Shown: positions 53,413-63,508, counted from the first letter of the stretch. The stretch: DNA of 64,000 bases from Paracoccus shanxieyensis (GCF_009711265.1 NZ_WMII01000005.1:1-64000), one strand, 5' to 3'. A program made the numbers and translations. Notes: a model not told the origin generated them from the letters alone.

Positions 53413-56024
53413 TTCCCGACAACTCCCTTCAGTCCGCCGCCGACCAGCAGCGTCACGTCGATCAGCGCCGCCACCGGCGACACCGCCCCGCCCACGATCA
53501 GATAGCGCGGTTCCCAGTCCGGGTTGAACTTGGCCTTGAACGCCCGCAGCCCCCGGAAATTGTAGAATTTTTCGCCATGCGTAAAGATCGCCTCGCCAAA
53601 GTGGTTCCACATCGGCGCGGCGGCATGGGTGGCAAAGCCCGACAGCGGCGCCATGCCCAGATTGAAGCGGCGATAGCCCTGCGCCTTGGCATCGGCCAGA
53701 AGCGCGCTGAACAGGAAATCCATCGCGCCGCGCGGCGCATCGGTGCCAAAGCGCATCAGGTCGATCGACAGCTCGGCCCGGGTGGCGGTCGGCATCAGCG
53801 TCGCGAAGGCCACGATCCGGCCCTGGTCGCGCAGCACCGCCACCGGCTGGCTGGCGACATAGGCGCGATCGAACCGGCCAAGCGCAAAGCCCTTTTCGCG
53901 CGCCTTGTGCTGGCCCAGCCACGCGTCCGAGATCCGCGCCAGATCGTCCAGCACGGCGGGCACGGCTTCGGGCGGCAGGATCTGCAGCGCCATGCCGTCG
54001 CGCGTGCCCTTGGCCAGCGCCCGGCGCTGTTCGCCCCAGCGGCTGGAGGCATAGTCCATGGTCTCAAGGTTCACCACCGCCATCTCGCCCAGCTTCAGCG
54101 CGCGCAGACCGATATCGGCGCAGGCGGGCAGCAGATCGGCGGGCACCTCATACAGCACCACCCGCGCCCCGACGCCGCGCGCCGCCTCGACAAAGCGCCA
54201 CAGCAGTTCCGGCCGCGCCGACTGGGCGCCCAAGGGCCCGTAAAGCGAAATCCACGACCGGCCCTGCACGCCGAACATGATGAAGGCATCGCCCGTCTGC
54301 GACAGCATCACCGCCTTGTCGCCCATCCGCACCAGATTGGCGCCGCTGTCATCCTGCGATTGCGCCAGGGCGATGGCCTGCGCCAAGGCCTCGGGCGCGG
54401 CGGCCTGCACCTGACGCGAGGCCGGGCGCAGCACCGACAACAGCCCGATGGCGAACCCGGCCAGTGCGATGCCCAGAAGCGCGCGCAGACCGCGCGGCGC
54501 GTTCTGCGACATCTGGAACTGCCACCACAGACTGTTGCTGTAATCCACATCGCGATAGGCAAAGAACAGCAGCCCCGTGGCGGCGATCACCACCACCGCC
54601 AGCGCGGCCAGCCATAAGGGCGTCAGCGGTTCGGCCAGCAGCGCCGCCGGGCGGTCGAAACAGCGCCGGGTCAGCAAAAGCGCCGCGACCAGACCCAGCA
54701 GCGCCATCGCCTCATAGGGGGCGATGGCCTTGGGCAGGGTCAGGACCAGCGCCAGACCCGCCGCAGCCAAGGCGACCCAGAAGGCACCGTCCAGCCGATG
54801 CGCCAGCCCGCGCGCCGCCACGAACAGCGCCAGACCCAGCAGGCCCGACAGGAAATGCGCCAGCTCCACCACCGGCAGCGGCACGGTTCCCGCCAGCCAG
54901 TCCAGATGGTCCTGCGCCACCGGCAGCACCGCCGAAAACACCAGCATCGCCCCGCAGACCAACGCATAAAGCGCCATCAGCGGCGGGATCACCGCGCCCG
55001 AAACCTGCGGCGCCCAGATTGCACCCAACAGCCGGCGATGCGCCATGAACTCGGTCCCGGCCAGCAGCAGTGCCGCAAGCACCAGCGGCAGGACGTTATA
55101 GACCAGCCGATACAGCACCAGCGCGCCGATCACCTGCTCGGGCGGCAGGACCGGGGTCAGCCCGCCGATCATGATCGTCTCGAACACGCCCAGCCCGCCC
55201 GGAACATGGCTCAGCACGCCCAGCCCCAAGGCCATGCAGAACAGCGGCACAAAGACGGTCCAAGGCATCGGATTGTCTGCGGGCAGCAGCAGATACAGCA
55301 CCGTCGCCGCCGCCAAAAGGTCGCCCGCCGTGATCAGGATCTGCCAGCCCGCCGTCCGGGCCGAGGGAAGGGCAAAGCCCCGGCCCTCGGTCGCATCATC
55401 GGGCAGCATCGCGGGCCTGACGCGCCACAGCCACAGCGCGGCCAGCGCCAGCCCGCCCAGCACCAGCGCCGCCGCAGCCCGCAGCAGGCCTGGCGGCTGG
55501 CCGATCAGCCCTGCGACCTGTCCCGCGAAGACCAGCACCGCCAGCCCCCCGATCACCGCCAGCCCGATGCCGAACGCCGCCGTGACAAAAGCCACGACCT
55601 GCGCGATGCGGTCGCTGCCCAGCCCAAGGCGGCCATAGCCGCGAAACCGCACCGCACCGCCGCTGAGCGGGCCAAACCCTGCCATATTGCCGATCGCATA
55701 GGCGCTGAAGGCCACCGGCGCGACCTGCACCAGCGGCAGCCGCGCGCCGACAAAGCGCAGCGCGTTCAGGTCATAGCAGACCAGAAAGCCAAAGCTCAGC
55801 GCCATGCACAGCACCGCCCCCGCCAGCCGCAGCGCCGAGACCTGATCCAGCGCCGCCAGCACCGCGTCATAGCTGACATCATGGGTGATGCGGCTGATGC
55901 CCAGCACCACGGCGGCAAAAATCAGGGTCGAGGCCAGCGCGATGATCCCGACGCGATTGCGGCGGAACCAGGACGGGGGCGACAGCGACGAACCGTCCTG
56001 CGCCTGCAGCACTTCATCCGCCAT
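53409..56024 (-). CDS. mprF: MprF/LpiA bifunctional lysylphosphatidylglycerol synthase and flippase
   Basis: An 871-residue integral membrane protein: about 14 hydrophobic segments up to roughly residue 540 (flippase part, with YDLNALRFVGARLPLVQV and the downstream GPLSGGAVRFRGYGR) and a cytoplasmic GNAT-like aminoacyl-transferase domain from about 545 (ANLVRMGDKAVMLSQTGDAF to KFYNFRGLRAFKAKFNPDWE). It transfers lysine from Lys-tRNA to phosphatidylglycerol and flips the product, reducing negative surface charge, which is linked to acid and cationic-peptide tolerance. The length is normal for the family. Confidence 0.93.
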   Translation of the reverse strand: MADEVLQAQDGSSLSPPSWFRRNRVGIIALASTLIFAAVVLGISRITHDVSYDAVLAALDQVSALRLAGAVLCMALSFGFLVCYDLNALRFVGARLPLVQVAPVAFSAYAIGNMAGFGPLSGGAVRFRGYGRLGLGSDRIAQVVAFVTAAFGIGLAVIGGLAVLVFAGQVAGLIGQPPGLLRAAAALVLGGLALAALWLWRVRPAMLPDDATEGRGFALPSARTAGWQILITAGDLLAAATVLYLLLPADNPMPWTVFVPLFCMALGLGVLSHVPGGLGVFETIMIGGLTPVLPPEQVIGALVLYRLVYNVLPLVLAALLLAGTEFMAHRRLLGAIWAPQVSGAVIPPLMALYALVCGAMLVFSAVLPVAQDHLDWLAGTVPLPVVELAHFLSGLLGLALFVAARGLAHRLDGAFWVALAAAGLALVLTLPKAIAPYEAMALLGLVAALLLTRRCFDRPAALLAEPLTPLWLAALAVVVIAATGLLFFAYRDVDYSNSLWWQFQMSQNAPRGLRALLGIALAGFAIGLLSVLRPASRQVQAAAPEALAQAIALAQSQDDSGANLVRMGDKAVMLSQTGDAFIMFGVQGRSWISLYGPLGAQSARPELLWRFVEAARGVGARVVLYEVPADLLPACADIGLRALKLGEMAVVNLETMDYASSRWGEQRRALAKGTRDGMALQILPPEAVPAVLDDLARISDAWLGQHKAREKGFALGRFDRAYVASQPVAVLRDQGRIVAFATLMPTATRAELSIDLMRFGTDAPRGAMDFLFSALLADAKAQGYRRFNLGMAPLSGFATHAAAPMWNHFGEAIFTHGEKFYNFRGLRAFKAKFNPDWEPRYLIVGGAVSPVAALIDVTLLVGGGLKGVVGK

Positions 56025-56167
56025 GGTTCGATCTCATGTCAGGAAAAACTGTGGCGCTTCTAGCCGGGCGCCCGGACGGCAACAAGCCAGCGCAAGCCGC
56101 GCCGCGTTCCCGAAACCGCGAGCGGAAAACCGCCCGCGATCACCGCGCCGCGAGGGGCGCTTGTCCC

Positions 56168-57601
56168 TTATGGCCGCAGGTCGGTTTCGGGCTGTCGAAC
56201 GTCCCCGGCAAGGGTGTCTCCCCTGATCGTGACCGCCAGATTGTGACGCTGGAACCGGTCACGCACCTTCTCGACGGCGGCCAGCGCGGTGATGTCCCAC
56301 AGCTTCGCGCCGGACAGGTCGATGGTCACCGGGCCATCATGATCGGTCGGGTCGAAGGCCTCGATGAAGGCATCGGCCGAGGCGAAGAAAATCTGCCCCT
56401 CGACGATGTAAAGATCGCCATCGCGCCGCACCTGCTGCAGCGCCGCGACCTTGACGGCGAAAAACACCCCGCTCATCAGCACGCCGATCAGCACGCCAAG
56501 CGACAGGTTGTGGGTAAAGATCGTCACGCAGACGGTCGCCAGCATCACCAGATTGGACAGCGCAGGCGTCCGGCGCAGCCGCCGCAACGAGCCCCAGTCC
56601 AGCGTATCGACCGAAACCATCACCATGATCGCGACCAGCGCGGCCACCGGCACCTGACCGATCACATCGCCCGCCAGAACCATCAGCAACAGCAGCAGCC
56701 CGCCCGCCGCCATGGTCGAAAGCCGGCCCCGCCCGCCATATTTCACATTCGACACGGTCTGTCCGATCATGCCGCAGCCGGCGATGCCACCGAACAGGCT
56801 GGCCGCGACATTGGCAAGGCCAAGCCCGCGCGCCTCGGCATTCTTGTCCGACGGCGTGCCGGTCTGATCGTCGACGACGCCAGCGGTCATCAGACTTTCC
56901 AAGAGGCCCACCATCGCAATCGCCAGCGCCGGGGCAAAGATGATGTTCAAAAGCGCAAGGTTCAGCGGCACCTCGGGCAGGTGAAACACCGGCAAGCCAT
57001 CGGGCAGCGTGCCAAGATCCGACACGCGCGGCACGCTGATGCCGAATGCCTGACAGGCCAACGTCAGCAGAACCACGCAGATCAGCGGTGCCGGGACCCT
57101 GGTCGTGACACGCGGCGCAAGGTAGATGACCGCAAGCCCCGCCGCCATCACCGCAAGCCCGGTCGCCCCGGCGTTCATGATATGTGGCAGCTGGGCGGCA
57201 AAGATCAGCACGGCAAGGGCATTCACAAAGCCGGTGCGGACCGAATTCGACACATAGCGCATCAGCGTGGCAAGCCGCGCAAAGCCAAACAGAATCTGGA
57301 ACAGCCCGGCCAAAAGCCCCGCCGCGAACAGATATTCGACCCCGTGATCGCGCACCAGCGGCGCCACGACCAAAGCGACCGAGCCTGCCGCAGCCGAGAT
57401 CATCGCCGGACGACCGCCAAAGACGGCGATGACGATGCTGATGACGAAAGACGCATAAAGCCCCACCGCAGGGTCGATCCCGGCGGTGAATGAGAATGCG
57501 ATGACTTCGGGGATCAGGGCAAAGGTCGCGACCGCCCCTGCAAGAATTTCGCGGACAGGGTTATCCTGCCACTGCCGCACATAGTGCCGTGCCTTGTTCA
57601 T
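56168..57601 (-). CDS. SulP-family inorganic anion transporter with STAS domain
   Basis: A 477-residue transporter: FALIPEVIAFSFTAGIDPAVGLY and GGRPAMISAAAGSVALVVAP are SulP hallmarks, with about ten or more membrane helices up to residue 380, followed by a C-terminal STAS domain (GPVTIDLSGAKLWDITALAA) that regulates transport. SulP proteins carry sulfate, bicarbonate or other anions, and the ion here cannot be read. MNKARHYVRQW begins at 57601. It appears to be a single-gene unit. Confidence 0.88.
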   Translation of the reverse strand: MNKARHYVRQWQDNPVREILAGAVATFALIPEVIAFSFTAGIDPAVGLYASFVISIVIAVFGGRPAMISAAAGSVALVVAPLVRDHGVEYLFAAGLLAGLFQILFGFARLATLMRYVSNSVRTGFVNALAVLIFAAQLPHIMNAGATGLAVMAAGLAVIYLAPRVTTRVPAPLICVVLLTLACQAFGISVPRVSDLGTLPDGLPVFHLPEVPLNLALLNIIFAPALAIAMVGLLESLMTAGVVDDQTGTPSDKNAEARGLGLANVAASLFGGIAGCGMIGQTVSNVKYGGRGRLSTMAAGGLLLLLMVLAGDVIGQVPVAALVAIMVMVSVDTLDWGSLRRLRRTPALSNLVMLATVCVTIFTHNLSLGVLIGVLMSGVFFAVKVAALQQVRRDGDLYIVEGQIFFASADAFIEAFDPTDHDGPVTIDLSGAKLWDITALAAVEKVRDRFQRHNLAVTIRGDTLAGDVRQPETDLRP

Positions 57602-57934
57602 TGGATATCACGTGGAAAACATGCGTGGTCCGGCGGATCGGCGGCCGGAATAGCCACCCGGGCTTTCACCGGGTCCCTGCGATTGGTCCCTGTTTAGCGG
57701 GCTGGGCCGGATTTGCCAAGTCAAGGCCGCGTTGTCGCTGGCGCTGTTTGAACGCGATAAGTGCGGGGAAACGGGGGAGGGGGCGGACCGCGGGACCAGA
57801 AAAGCTGACAGGTTTACCCATCCCGTATCTTGGCCATCCGCTGTGCTATTCTGGGGGAAATAGCTGTTGGAGCCTGCCATAATCCAGATATTCGCGGACT
57901 TGTCGTCAACGATCAGGATCCCCCGGATTGGCGA
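57602..57934. other. Intergenic region upstream of the SulP gene
   Basis: About 330 bases between two minus-strand genes. It should contain the SulP promoter and the end of the kinase message. A small hairpin ACCCGG-GCTTTCA-CCGGGT lies at 57656-57674. No gene was recognised. Confidence 0.4.
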
Positions 57935-60766
57935 TCACGCGGCAGCACCCATTCGGGCGTGAAGTTCGATTGTGTCGAGCTGTTCGGTTGCAGTGGCATA
58001 ATCATAGCATTGCAAGGCCCTGGCCAAAGGATGCGCGGTGCGTGCGCCCTGATCCAATCCCAAGGCATCGGCCAGCGCCGGGAAGCCGGCCAAGGCGGAA
58101 AGGCTGTGTCGCTGGATCAGCGGGCGCAATGCCGCGCAGGCAGCCAGCGTCGCCGCTGGATCTGCAGGCCCGCCCCCGGTTGCGGCGGCATCCAGCGCGG
58201 TGGCATCGGGCGCGGCGGCATCGGTGTTCGCATCCGAAAGCCGAGCCGCGGCGTGGACGGCGGGCCGCAGGGCCAGATACAGATCCTCCAGCATCTGCTC
58301 GATATCGGCAATCCCGCGCTCTGCCGCATCCGGTTTGGCCAGACTGTCCTCAATCGCTGCGGCGATGGGGGCCAGATCCGCGATCTCCAGCGTGGCGGCG
58401 ACTGCTTTCAGGTCATGGGCCAGACGGTGGGCCTGCTCGATCCGGCCTTCCATGACCAGTGACCGCAGTTCGTTGCAGCTATCGGCATGTTGCGTGCCGA
58501 AGTCGATGATCAGTCGGCGCAGCAGATCGGCCTTGCCGTCCAGCCGGGCCAAGGCGGCCTTGATGTCGAAGGGTGGCAGCTCCGCTGGCAGATCGGCCTT
58601 GGGCGCGTCCGGCTGAAGATGCGCGATCCAGCTTTGCAGCGTCCGGATCAACAGCTTGGAATCGATCGGCTTCGTAAGATGCTCATTCATGCCGGCATCG
58701 AGGCAGTTCTGACGCTCTTCCGGATAGGCATGCGCGGTCATGGCAATGATTGGCAGGTCGGTCGCCGGATAGTGGCGACGGATTTCCCGCGTGGCGGTGA
58801 TGCCGTCCATTTCTGGCATCTGCACATCCATCAGGACGGCGGCGTAGTGCGCCCGGTTTTTGGCGACCTTTGCGCAGGCCACCACGCCATTTTCGGCGTG
58901 ATCCACGCGGAAACCGGCGGCTTTCAGGAAGGCGGTGGCGATTTCGCGGTTGATCGCGCTGTCATCAACCAGAAGGATCGTCGCGCCGCTGACGGGATCG
59001 GGGGCGGGCGCCACAGGATCCGGGGCAGGGCCTTGCGGACCGGCCGTGGCATGGCCGGGCAGGCTTTCCAAGACGTGCAGCAGGCTTTCGGGCGTGATGG
59101 GCTTGCAGAGAAAACCGCGAATATTGTCCAAGGCGGCAGCCTGGATCAGGTCCGAGGTGTCATAGGCAGTCATCATCACCACCTGCGGCGGAACGGCAAT
59201 CGCCGGGCAGGCGCGAATGTCGCGCACCGTCTGCAGGCCGTCAATCTCGGGCATTTTCCAGTCGATCAGCAAAAGATCATAGGTGCGGCCAGCGCGCGCT
59301 TCCCGCTCGGCCATGTCGCGGGCTTCCAGCCCCGAACCTGCCGTATCGACGGCCATGCCCCAGTGGCGAAAGATCTCGGAGATGATGTGCAGGGCGGCGG
59401 GGTTGTCATCCGCGATCAGGATGCGCTGTCGCCGGATCTTTTCAGAAGGCTCGAATACCGCGGTGGGCACGGTCCGGTCGATGCCCAGCGGCACCTGAAA
59501 GGTGAACTGGCTGCCGATGTCGATCAGGCTTTCGGCCTTGATCCAGCCACCCATCTGTTCGACGATCTGGCGCGAGATCGCCAGCCCCAACCCGGTGCCG
59601 CCAAAGCGGCGGGTGGTCGTGGAATCGGCCTGGGTAAAGGCGGTGAACAGCCGCCCGATCTGTTCGGCAGTCATGCCGATGCCATTGTCGCTGACCGAAC
59701 ATTGGATGCGCGCGATGTCCTCGCTTTCGTCGATCAGCGTAAGGCGCACGACGATGATCCCGCGCGCGCTGAACTTGATCGCATTGCTCAGCAGGTTCAG
59801 CAGCACCTGGTTCAGCCGCATCTCATCGCCGATCACCTGCGCCGGGACCCGGTCGTCGATGTGGACCTCGATCTGCAGGTTCTTGCTGCGGATGCCTTCC
59901 GAGACCAGCTGCACCTGACTGGTAATGGCGGCGCGAGGGTCGAAGGGATTCGATTCAAAGTCCATCTTGTTCTCCTCGATCTTCGAGAAGTCCAGGATGT
60001 CGTTGATCAGCCGCAGCAGCGCGCTGCCTGCCGTATTGATCTTGCTGACATAATCGCGCTGCTTGGGGTCCAGCGGCGTGCGCTGAACCAGATTCGAGAA
60101 GCCCAGAATCGCATTGATCGGCGTGCGGATTTCATGGCTCATATTGGCCAGAAACATGCTTTTGGCGCGGCTGGCTTCCTCGGCTTCGCGGGTGCGCTCT
60201 TCAAGCGCCCGGCGTTGCACGGCCAGTTCGGCGCCCATGATCTGAATATGCTCGAAGCGGCGCTTGACCATATCGCTGACCCAGACCAGCACCCCGGCCT
60301 GAAACAGCACGATCATGGCATGAAGCCCCACCCGGTTGACATCGCCCTGCCCCGGAAACACCGCCGTCGGCAGCAGATACAGCAAGACCAGATGATGAAT
60401 CGCCATCAGCAAAGACGATACCAGAATGGTGCCGCGATCAAACCACGCGATGTTCAGCGCCAGAATTGCGAAGAAATACATATGCATGTCCATCTGCCAC
60501 GGATGACCCGAAAACAGCAAAAGCAGCAGCGCCGGTTCGGCGAGCAGCAGGACCGCCGAAGCATATCGCGCCACGGCGGCGATGCGATATTTCTGGCGGA
60601 TGCCCTGATAGGTGGCAGCGATGATCGCCCCGATCAGCATGGCCGCGGCCGGTTGCATCCGGCCGTTCCATGCCGCGGCAAGGCCCAGCACCGGCACATG
60701 CGCCCAGAGCAGCAGCACAAGCAGTTTGCTGAACCGTTCCCGCAGCATGAGCAATTCCTGAGGCAT
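57935..60766 (-). CDS. Membrane-bound hybrid sensor histidine kinase with two receiver domains and HPt domain
   Basis: 943 residues: about six membrane helices (1-165), coiled coil (175-202), HisKA with His 211 in LANMSHEIRTPINAILGF, HATPase (VLLNLLSNAIKFS, SDNGIGMTAEQIG and FGGTGLGLAISRQIVEQMGG), receiver 1 (LIADDNP, LLIDWKMPEIDG), receiver 2 (LLVDDSAINREI, LMDVQMPEMDG) and an HPt domain with RLAHDLKAVAATLEI. All phosphorelay residues are present, so it is a complete four-step kinase. No response regulator with a DNA-binding output is encoded nearby. It lies seven bases after a small membrane protein gene. Confidence 0.92.
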   Translation of the reverse strand: MPQELLMLRERFSKLLVLLLWAHVPVLGLAAAWNGRMQPAAAMLIGAIIAATYQGIRQKYRIAAVARYASAVLLLAEPALLLLLFSGHPWQMDMHMYFFAILALNIAWFDRGTILVSSLLMAIHHLVLLYLLPTAVFPGQGDVNRVGLHAMIVLFQAGVLVWVSDMVKRRFEHIQIMGAELAVQRRALEERTREAEEASRAKSMFLANMSHEIRTPINAILGFSNLVQRTPLDPKQRDYVSKINTAGSALLRLINDILDFSKIEENKMDFESNPFDPRAAITSQVQLVSEGIRSKNLQIEVHIDDRVPAQVIGDEMRLNQVLLNLLSNAIKFSARGIIVVRLTLIDESEDIARIQCSVSDNGIGMTAEQIGRLFTAFTQADSTTTRRFGGTGLGLAISRQIVEQMGGWIKAESLIDIGSQFTFQVPLGIDRTVPTAVFEPSEKIRRQRILIADDNPAALHIISEIFRHWGMAVDTAGSGLEARDMAEREARAGRTYDLLLIDWKMPEIDGLQTVRDIRACPAIAVPPQVVMMTAYDTSDLIQAAALDNIRGFLCKPITPESLLHVLESLPGHATAGPQGPAPDPVAPAPDPVSGATILLVDDSAINREIATAFLKAAGFRVDHAENGVVACAKVAKNRAHYAAVLMDVQMPEMDGITATREIRRHYPATDLPIIAMTAHAYPEERQNCLDAGMNEHLTKPIDSKLLIRTLQSWIAHLQPDAPKADLPAELPPFDIKAALARLDGKADLLRRLIIDFGTQHADSCNELRSLVMEGRIEQAHRLAHDLKAVAATLEIADLAPIAAAIEDSLAKPDAAERGIADIEQMLEDLYLALRPAVHAAARLSDANTDAAAPDATALDAAATGGGPADPAATLAACAALRPLIQRHSLSALAGFPALADALGLDQGARTAHPLARALQCYDYATATEQLDTIELHARMGAAA

Positions 60767-60773
60767 CGCGACC

Positions 60774-61106
60774 TTACCTTTTCAAGCAACCGGCAGCCGG
60801 AGCGGGCAGGACCAGCCATGCGCCATGCGCCCGCAGCGCCTTTGGAAAATCCTGCACGTCGCCTGCGGCGCCGATCCCGACAGAGGGCAGGACACTGGTA
60901 TTTATGATCAATCCGCCGGCGTCATAGATGATGCCGGCGGCGTCCGTGCCGGGTGGGCCGAACACGATGTAATGGCCGGGAACGGCATCCAAGGACAGAA
61001 TCAGACCGATCAGAAAGACCCCGCCCACCAGCGCCAGACCGGCGGCAAGGATCAGGTCCTTTGGCCGCGGGGGCGCGTCTTGGCAGGGGGCGAGACTGTT
61101 GGTCAA
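60774..61106 (-). CDS. Small membrane-anchored protein upstream of the hybrid kinase, function unknown
   Basis: A 110-residue frame with one strong membrane helix near residues 18-40 (DLILAAGLALVGGVFLIGLI), then a periplasmic-type Gly-rich region (YIVFGPPGTDAAGIIYDAGG). The only start is TTG at 61106, with CAGGA about ten bases upstream. The stop is seven bases before the kinase start, which argues for co-expression and perhaps a sensing partner. I know no family for it. It could be a chance frame, but the hydrophobic pattern and position favour a gene. Confidence 0.5.
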   Translation of the reverse strand: MTNSLAPCQDAPPRPKDLILAAGLALVGGVFLIGLILSLDAVPGHYIVFGPPGTDAAGIIYDAGGLIINTSVLPSVGIGAAGDVQDFPKALRAHGAWLVLPAPAAGCLKR

Positions 61107-61134
61107 GGCGGGCGAATCCTGATTTTGCGCCTAT

Positions 61135-61171
61135 GGTCTTAACCGTGATAGTTTACCCACCCCTTAAGACC
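61135..61171. promoter_or_regulatory. 8-bp inverted repeat upstream of the small membrane protein/kinase operon
   Basis: GGTCTTAA (61135-61142) and TTAAGACC (61164-61171) are exact reverse complements 21 bases apart, about 30 bases upstream of the small gene start. They are suitable as an operator for a dimeric regulator. Confidence 0.4.
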
Positions 61172-61357
61172 GGCATGAAAACAGCCAACAATTTTCATGA
61201 TCTGTTCCGGTGCGCGCAGCCGATGGTGGCGGCACATGCTTGGGCGTCAGGGAGGGGCAAAGCGCCGTGCAGGGTCAGCGGCATCTGCAAATCTGGCGGC
61301 AGGGGATTGATGGCCAAATCATCTGTTCTGATGACGCGATGCCAAGACGGCCGCAGG

Positions 61358-61385
61358 GATCGTTCCGGCGCTGCGCCGGACGATC
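61358..61385 (-). terminator. Candidate terminator after the hutD-like gene
   Basis: GATCGTTCCGGCGC (61358-61371), one-base centre, GCGCCGGACGATC (61373-61385): a long stem with one bulge, starting about 25 bases beyond the hutD stop on the minus strand. It lacks a T-run. Apart from it and the inverted repeat at 61135, I see nothing in the 300-base gap 61107-61409. Confidence 0.5.
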
Positions 61386-61409
61386 ACGCCTGCGGGTTGC
61401 GGCGGTGCT

Positions 61410-61937
61410 TCACGGGCTGAAGATCTCGATGATCAGCGTGCCGGGCTGCGGAACGAAAGGCGCGTCAGGCAGTTCGCGCAGATCGTGGCGCGCAAGGCCG
61501 GCAACAGGTTCCAGCGCAAAGACACAGCGCATCAGGCAGGTGGGGGCGGGATCTTGATAGCTGGCGGCGGGGGTGACGCGGGCCGCAAGCGGACGGCGCA
61601 CCATGACGTTCAGATCCAGCAGCGCCGTGTCGTGCAGATCGGCATGACAGGGCAAATCACCTGAAAAGGCGAAGGGATCCGATCCCGGCTGCAGGACCAT
61701 CTGGCCGCCCGGCAGATGCAGGGTCATCGCCCCGCCCTCAAGCACGGTCAGCACGCGGTCCACGCCCGGAAAGACCGAAAACGGCCCCGAGGACGCCACC
61801 CGCGCCGTGCTGATCCGCCACTGAAACGCGTCGAAACCGGCATTTTCCGGATGGCAGAGGATTTCGGCGGTCTCGCCTCCGCCATTCTTCCACGGGCGAA
61901 ACTGCCGGTCACAGGCGCGACGGATGATACCGCTCAT
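61410..61937 (-). CDS. HutD/Ves-family cupin protein
   Basis: A 175-residue protein of the HutD (DUF886) bicupin family: FRPWKNGGGETAEI near the N-terminus is the defining motif, with WRISTARVASSGPFSVFPGV following and LLDLNVMVRR in the second half. HutD often sits in histidine-utilisation clusters, where it is thought to modulate formylaminoglutamate levels or regulation, but no other hut gene is in the window. The adjacent amino-acid transporter, on the same strand, would fit histidine uptake, which is inference. Confidence 0.83.
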   Translation of the reverse strand: MSGIIRRACDRQFRPWKNGGGETAEILCHPENAGFDAFQWRISTARVASSGPFSVFPGVDRVLTVLEGGAMTLHLPGGQMVLQPGSDPFAFSGDLPCHADLHDTALLDLNVMVRRPLAARVTPAASYQDPAPTCLMRCVFALEPVAGLARHDLRELPDAPFVPQPGTLIIEIFSP

Positions 61938-62076
61938 TCAGGAAGGCTCCGCAGGGTCATGGCCTGTCCAGTCATGCCGTTCCGCCAAAGCATCGCCTTG
62001 CGGAAAACGGCCGCCGGTTTCGCAGGCGGGTGAAAATAGCAAAGGCCGCATGCCGGGATGTGCCGCCATGCCGGAT

Positions 62077-62847
62077 CTAGAACGCATTGCGTTCATGATA
62101 GGTCTGCAGGAAATCCGAGATGCGTGGGTCCTTTGGCGCGTGCAGGATCGCCTGCGGGCTGTCCACGGCGACAAGCTCTCCTTTTTCCATGAAACCCACC
62201 TGATCGGCGACATGGGCGGCAAAGCCCATCTCATGCGTCACCACCACCATGGTCATGCCTTCACTGGCCAGGGCCTTCATCACGTTCAGAACCTCGCCCA
62301 CCAGTTCGGGGTCCAATGCGCTGGTCGGTTCATCGAACAACATCAGTTGCGGCTCCATGGCAATGGCGCGGGCAATCGCCACGCGCTGCTGCTGGCCGCC
62401 CGACAGCCGGGCCGGATGGTTGCCCATCTTGTCGGCCAGTCCGACCTTGCGCAGCGCCTCGGCGGCGCGGGTCTCGGCCTCGGGGCGCGCCATGCCGCGC
62501 ACCCGGATCAGCCCCTCGGCCACGTTCTGCAGGGCGGTCATATGCGGCCACAGGTTGAACTGCTGAAACACCATGCCGATGCCGCGTCGCATGCCACGAA
62601 GCGCCTTGCCCGACATCTTGCGACCCGGCGCGTCATATCCCATCAGCTTGCCATCGATGCGCACCTCGCCCGAGTCGTATTCCTCAAGGAAATTGATGCA
62701 GCGCAGCAGCGTGGATTTGCCCGACCCCGAAGGGCCGATCAGGCAGGTGACCTTGCCCGGCGGGATCGACAGGCTGACATCCTTCAACGCCTGAAACGGG
62801 CCATAGAACTTGTTGACCTTAGTGATTTCAACGGATGAGGCCTGCAT
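62077..62847 (-). CDS. Polar amino-acid ABC transporter ATP-binding protein
   Basis: A 256-residue ATPase of the GlnQ/HisP group: Walker [15 protein letters not shown]-loop [17 protein letters not shown], signature [15 protein letters not shown], Walker [18 protein letters not shown] and [15 protein letters not shown]. It begins [16 protein letters not shown], two bases after the permease stop. The amino acid is not determined. The HutD-like gene downstream hints at histidine. Confidence 0.9.
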   Translation of the reverse strand: MQASSVEITKVNKFYGPFQALKDVSLSIPPGKVTCLIGPSGSGKSTLLRCINFLEEYDSGEVRIDGKLMGYDAPGRKMSGKALRGMRRGIGMVFQQFNLWPHMTALQNVAEGLIRVRGMARPEAETRAAEALRKVGLADKMGNHPARLSGGQQQRVAIARAIAMEPQLMLFDEPTSALDPELVGEVLNVMKALASEGMTMVVVTHEMGFAAHVADQVGFMEKGELVAVDSPQAILHAPKDPRISDFLQTYHERNAF

Positions 62848-62848
62848 C

Positions 62849-63508
62849 TCAGGTCCTTTCGATCAGATGTTGGGTCACGCGGCGCTCGAACCGGCGGCCA
62901 AGGCGGCTGATGGCTTCCACGAGCCCCCAGAAGAACAGCGCCAGCACAAGGTTGGCCTCGACATAGCGAAAGGTCTCCGTGGACATGCGGTTGACCTGAT
63001 ACATCAGCTCGGGGACGGTGATGACCGACAGGATCACCGTTTCCTTGGTCAGAATGATCGAGAAGTTGACCAGCGCAGGCAGCGCCGAGACCAGCCCCAA
63101 GGGCAGCAGGATCCGACGGATGATCGCAGGCTCGGTCATGCCGATGGCGCGGGCGGCCTCGATCTGGCCCTGACCGACGGCACGAAAGCCCGACCGGAAG
63201 ATCTCGGCGAAATAGGGGCTGCCATAGATGGTCAGGCCCAAAAGGCCCGCAGGCAGCGCGTCCAGCCGCAGGCCGATCAGCGGGCCGCCGTAATACAGCA
63301 CGAACAGCTGCACCAGAAACGGCGTGCCGCGGATGATTTCGATATAGATCTGGATCAGCCAGCGCAGCGGGCGCGGCGCATAACGCTGGACCAGCGCGAT
63401 CCCCAGTCCCAGCACCATGCCGAAGACCGTGCCAAGCAGCCAGCAGGTCACGGTGACGCCGAAACCGCGCAGCAGGGCCGGGCCGTATTGCGAAATCAGG
63501 TCCATCAC
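62849..63508 (-). CDS. Polar amino-acid ABC transporter permease
   Basis: A 219-residue HisM/GlnP-type permease with about five helices. [19 protein letters not shown] and the docking loop [20 protein letters not shown] are typical. The start at [15 protein letters not shown] overlaps the upstream permease stop by four bases. Confidence 0.9.
   Translation of the reverse strand: MMDLISQYGPALLRGFGVTVTCWLLGTVFGMVLGLGIALVQRYAPRPLRWLIQIYIEIIRGTPFLVQLFVLYYGGPLIGLRLDALPAGLLGLTIYGSPYFAEIFRSGFRAVGQGQIEAARAIGMTEPAIIRRILLPLGLVSALPALVNFSIILTKETVILSVITVPELMYQVNRMSTETFRYVEANLVLALFFWGLVEAISRLGRRFERRVTQHLIERT

Noticed and set aside
56064..56075. 12-bp palindrome CCGGGCGCCCGG upstream of mprF
   Set aside because: All-GC self-complementary runs of this size are expected by chance in such DNA, and nothing else at the site supports regulation.
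58487..60907. An 806-codon plus-strand frame opposite the hybrid kinase
   Set aside because: It is a shadow of the kinase, with no recognisable domain and a His/Gln/Arg-rich translation.
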